DNA of 64,000 nucleotides, taken from contig NZ_NIBU01000003.1 of the NCBI RefSeq assembly GCF_002632485.1, positions 62,001 to 126,000 on the forward strand, written 5' to 3'. This stretch comes from Xenorhabdus innexi (lineage in GTDB: Bacteria > Pseudomonadota > Gammaproteobacteria > Enterobacterales > Enterobacteriaceae). Below are positions 61,643 to 64,000 of this stretch, one piece after another. The notes below the pieces were generated by a model. That model made no database searches. It was not told the origin of the DNA and worked only from the letters and a program-made list of their open reading frames with translations. The position numbers and the translations under genes were made by a program. Position 1 is the first letter of the stretch. Each line of letters opens with the position of its first letter.

Positions 61643-61682
61643 GAAAGCCATCTTGCCATAACAGGGTGGCTTTCCTGTTTTT
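61643..61682 (+). terminator. Terminator of hutUHT
   Basis: GAAAGCCATC pairs with GGTGGCTTTC (one G-U) around a 12-nt loop and is followed by CTGTTTTTG. Confidence 0.78.
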
Positions 61683-61796
61683 GTCGATCTTACATATACT
61701 TTTCATCTGAAATAATTCACATGCTCAGATTGCTGATTTGTGGCGGGGATCGTGGCAAACTAGCGGACTTAACATTTTTGAGGTTTAGAGGTGCTT

Positions 61797-62729
61797 GTGG
61801 ATAAGATTTTTGTAGATGAAGCCGTTGCGGAGCTGCATACCATTCAGGATATGCTGCGCTGGGCAACCAGCCGTTTCAGTGCAGCCGGTATCTTTTATGG
61901 TCATGGGACAGATAACCCGTGGGATGAGGCTTTGCAATTGGTTCTGCCAACATTGCACCTGCCTATCGATATACCAGAAAATATGATGGCATCCCGCCTG
62001 ACAACAACAGAGCGTCACCATATCGCTGAATGTGTTCAGCGTCGTATCAACGAGCGTATTCCGATCGCTTACCTGACTAACCGGGCTTGGTTCTGTGGGC
62101 ACGAGTTCTATGTTGATGATCGCGTTCTGGTGCCGCGTTCACCCATTGGTGAGCTGATTAATAATCAATTTGCAGGGTTACTCTCACAGGAGCCATCCAC
62201 CATTCTTGATCTGTGTACCGGAAGTGGTTGTATTGCAATTGCCTGTGCTCATGCTTTCCCTGAAGCAGAAGTTGATGCGGTTGATATTTCCGCAGATGCT
62301 TTAGCTGTGACAGAACAGAATATTGAAAACCATGCTCTGCTACATCGCGTCATACCAATCCGCTCTGATATGTTCCGCGATATGCCTCCGATGAAATACG
62401 ATCTGATCGTGACTAATCCACCTTATGTGGATGAAGAAGATATGAATGATCTGCCGGATGAATTTCATCGTGAACCGGAACTGGGTTTAGCTGCGGGAGT
62501 GGATGGATTGGATCTGGTGCGCCGTATTCTTGCAACCGCGCCGGATTTCCTGACAGAAGAGGGTGCGCTGATATGTGAAGTCGGTAATAGCATGGTTCAC
62601 CTGATTGGGCAGTATCCTGACGTACCATTCACATGGCTTGAGTTTGAACATGGTGGTGCTGGCGTCTTTATGCTGACACGCAGCCAGCTCGTGGAATATC
62701 ACGAACATTTTCAGCAGTTCAAAGATTAA
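61797..62729 (+). CDS. prmB: Ribosomal protein uL3 N5-glutamine methyltransferase PrmB
   Basis: SAM-dependent enzyme that methylates glutamine 150 of ribosomal protein L3. The GTG at 61797 with GAGG upstream gives 310 residues, the E. coli length; another GTG at 61791 adds two residues. SAM motif I is [15 protein letters not shown], and the catalytic NPPY is at [12 protein letters not shown]. Followed by aroC as in E. coli, with smrB now moved away by the hut insert. Confidence 0.96.
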   Translation: MDKIFVDEAVAELHTIQDMLRWATSRFSAAGIFYGHGTDNPWDEALQLVLPTLHLPIDIPENMMASRLTTTERHHIAECVQRRINERIPIAYLTNRAWFCGHEFYVDDRVLVPRSPIGELINNQFAGLLSQEPSTILDLCTGSGCIAIACAHAFPEAEVDAVDISADALAVTEQNIENHALLHRVIPIRSDMFRDMPPMKYDLIVTNPPYVDEEDMNDLPDEFHREPELGLAAGVDGLDLVRRILATAPDFLTEEGALICEVGNSMVHLIGQYPDVPFTWLEFEHGGAGVFMLTRSQLVEYHEHFQQFKD

Positions 62730-62884
62730 AGTTTAACACTCAATATTAAGCACAATGGTTAAAGTGTTCTTTATCACATTTAAGTGAAATAAAGCTGATG
62801 AAATAAATTATGCTTTAACCATTTGTTAGTTTATTGTTATTCAACATCTAATCTTAATACATAAAAAATAATGGCAGGGTAGGT

Positions 62885-63970
62885 ATGGCAGGAAACAGTA
62901 TTGGGCAGTTTTTCCGTGTTACTACATTTGGTGAATCACACGGTCTTGCATTGGGGGGGATTGTTGATGGTGTCCCTCCGGGTATTGCTATTACGGAAGC
63001 CGATTTGCAGATTGATCTGGACAGGCGTCGCCCCGGAACTTCCCGCTATACCACTCAGCGTCGTGAACCCGATGAGGTTCGCATTCTTTCAGGTGTTTTT
63101 GAAGGAGTGACGACCGGAACCAGTATTGGGTTATTTATTGAAAACACCGATCAACGCTCACAAGATTACAGTGCGATTAAAGACGTTTTTCGTCCCGGTC
63201 ATGCAGATTACACTTACGAACAAAAATATGGATTGCGCGATTATCGCGGCGGTGGTCGTTCATCTGCCCGTGAAACTGCAATTCGTGTTGCTGCGGGAGC
63301 GATAGCCAAAAAATATTTATTCGAAAAACAGGGTATCCGAATCCGTGCCTGCCTGACTCAGATGGGCGATATTCATTGCGAAATGAAAGATTGGGATCTT
63401 GTTGAGCAGAACCCATTTTTCTGCCCTGATGAAAGTAAACTGACTCAGCTTGATGAATTATTGCGTGCCCTGAAAAAAGAAGGGGATTCCATTGGTGCCA
63501 GAGTCACGGTTGTTGCTGAAAATGTTCCGGCTGGGTTGGGAGAACCGGTTTTTGACCGTCTGGATGCCGATATTGCCCATGCAATGATGAGTATTAATGC
63601 TGTGAAAGGTGTGGAAATCGGCGATGGTTTTGGCGTTGTTGGTTTACGGGGCAGCGAAAACAGGGATGAAATCACCTCACAGGGCTTTACCAGTAACCAT
63701 GCGGGCGGCATTCTGGGTGGGATCAGCAGTAGCCAGCCTATTATTGCTCACATTGCTTTGAAGCCGACATCCAGCATTATGGTTTCGGGCAAAACGGTTA
63801 ATCGACAGGGTGAAGAAGTTGATATGGTGACCCGGGGGCGGCATGACCCTTGCGTTGGTATCCGGGCTGTGCCTATTGCAGAGGCAATGATGGCGATTGT
63901 TCTGATGGATCATCTGTTGCGCCAGAGAGCACAATGCGCAGATGTGGTGCCTTCCCTTCCAAGTTGGTGA
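62885..63970 (+). CDS. aroC: Chorismate synthase
   Basis: Last enzyme of the shikimate pathway, making chorismate from EPSP with reduced FMN. 361 residues, identical in length to E. coli. Family signatures: [18 protein letters not shown] at the start, [13 protein letters not shown] in the middle, and the C-terminal [17 protein letters not shown]. Ribosome binding site AGGGTAGG lies 4-10 bases before the ATG. The last 30 bases of the window hold no further gene. Confidence 0.98.
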   Translation: MAGNSIGQFFRVTTFGESHGLALGGIVDGVPPGIAITEADLQIDLDRRRPGTSRYTTQRREPDEVRILSGVFEGVTTGTSIGLFIENTDQRSQDYSAIKDVFRPGHADYTYEQKYGLRDYRGGGRSSARETAIRVAAGAIAKKYLFEKQGIRIRACLTQMGDIHCEMKDWDLVEQNPFFCPDESKLTQLDELLRALKKEGDSIGARVTVVAENVPAGLGEPVFDRLDADIAHAMMSINAVKGVEIGDGFGVVGLRGSENRDEITSQGFTSNHAGGILGGISSSQPIIAHIALKPTSSIMVSGKTVNRQGEEVDMVTRGRHDPCVGIRAVPIAEAMMAIVLMDHLLRQRAQCADVVPSLPSW

Positions 63971-64000
63971 GCCAGAGCAGGTGGTAATACAAACTGGTGC

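Overview
The window looks like chromosomal DNA of an enterobacterium of the Morganellaceae type, closest in flavour to Photorhabdus or Xenorhabdus. The core genes give proteins very close to their E. coli counterparts and stand in recognisable enterobacterial blocks, but the DNA is more AT-rich than E. coli, and very AT-rich accessory stretches carrying protealysin-like proteases and orphan surface or export genes lie between the blocks. The genus is inferred from gene content and remembered family features; no database was searched.

Region by region. (1) 1-10235: the ndk-rlmN-pilW-rodZ-ispG-hisS-yfgM-bamB-der block (nucleotides, ribosome modification, cell shape, isoprenoids, outer-membrane assembly, ribosome biogenesis). 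PilW is shortened, and a 3 x 16 bp tandem repeat precedes ispG. (2) 10359-13445: an accessory block on the minus strand with two tandem protealysin-like M4 metalloproteases and, downstream of them, a 65-codon gene that is a free-standing copy of their propeptide. (3) 13702-20651: hemF, ypeA, an unknown gene, yfeY, then sulfate import and cysteine synthesis (cysU-cysW-cysA, cysM). cysP is missing; a 31-codon ORF is coupled to cysU in its place. (4) 20802-30741: ptsH-ptsI-crr, cysK, cysZ, zipA, ligA, nupC (with a textbook CRP site) and ypeB. (5) 30742-34326: accessory genes (VOC protein, MATE exporter, a 424-residue beta-rich protein of unknown role). (6) 34431-37166: two tRNA-Ala, gltX, and a Val-Val-Val-Lys-Lys-Val tRNA operon. 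(7) 37332-45154: an mtnK-mtnA-aldolase operon that matches the DHAP shunt for methylthioadenosine and 5'-deoxyadenosine salvage, then ykgJ, a secreted alpha/beta hydrolase, a PEP mutase-family enzyme, a family 9 glycosyltransferase and a small unknown. (8) 45373-53394: mlaA, fadL, yfcZ, fadI-fadJ, sixA, smrB, with FadR-like operators before fadL and fadI. (9) 53579-61602: a complete histidine utilisation locus (hutIGC, hutUHT) with the same palindromic operator before each half, lying between smrB and prmB. (10) 61797-63970: prmB and aroC.

How the genes work together. Cys genes on both sides of the pts operon cover sulfate import (CysUWA, CysZ) and both O-acetylserine sulfhydrylases (CysK, CysM). 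The fad genes form a long-chain fatty acid uptake and oxidation set under one repressor. The hut genes cover uptake and the four-step breakdown of histidine to glutamate with their own repressor. The strongest candidate for something undescribed is the orphan protease propeptide, which may be a diffusible inhibitor or chaperone for the two neighbouring proteases.
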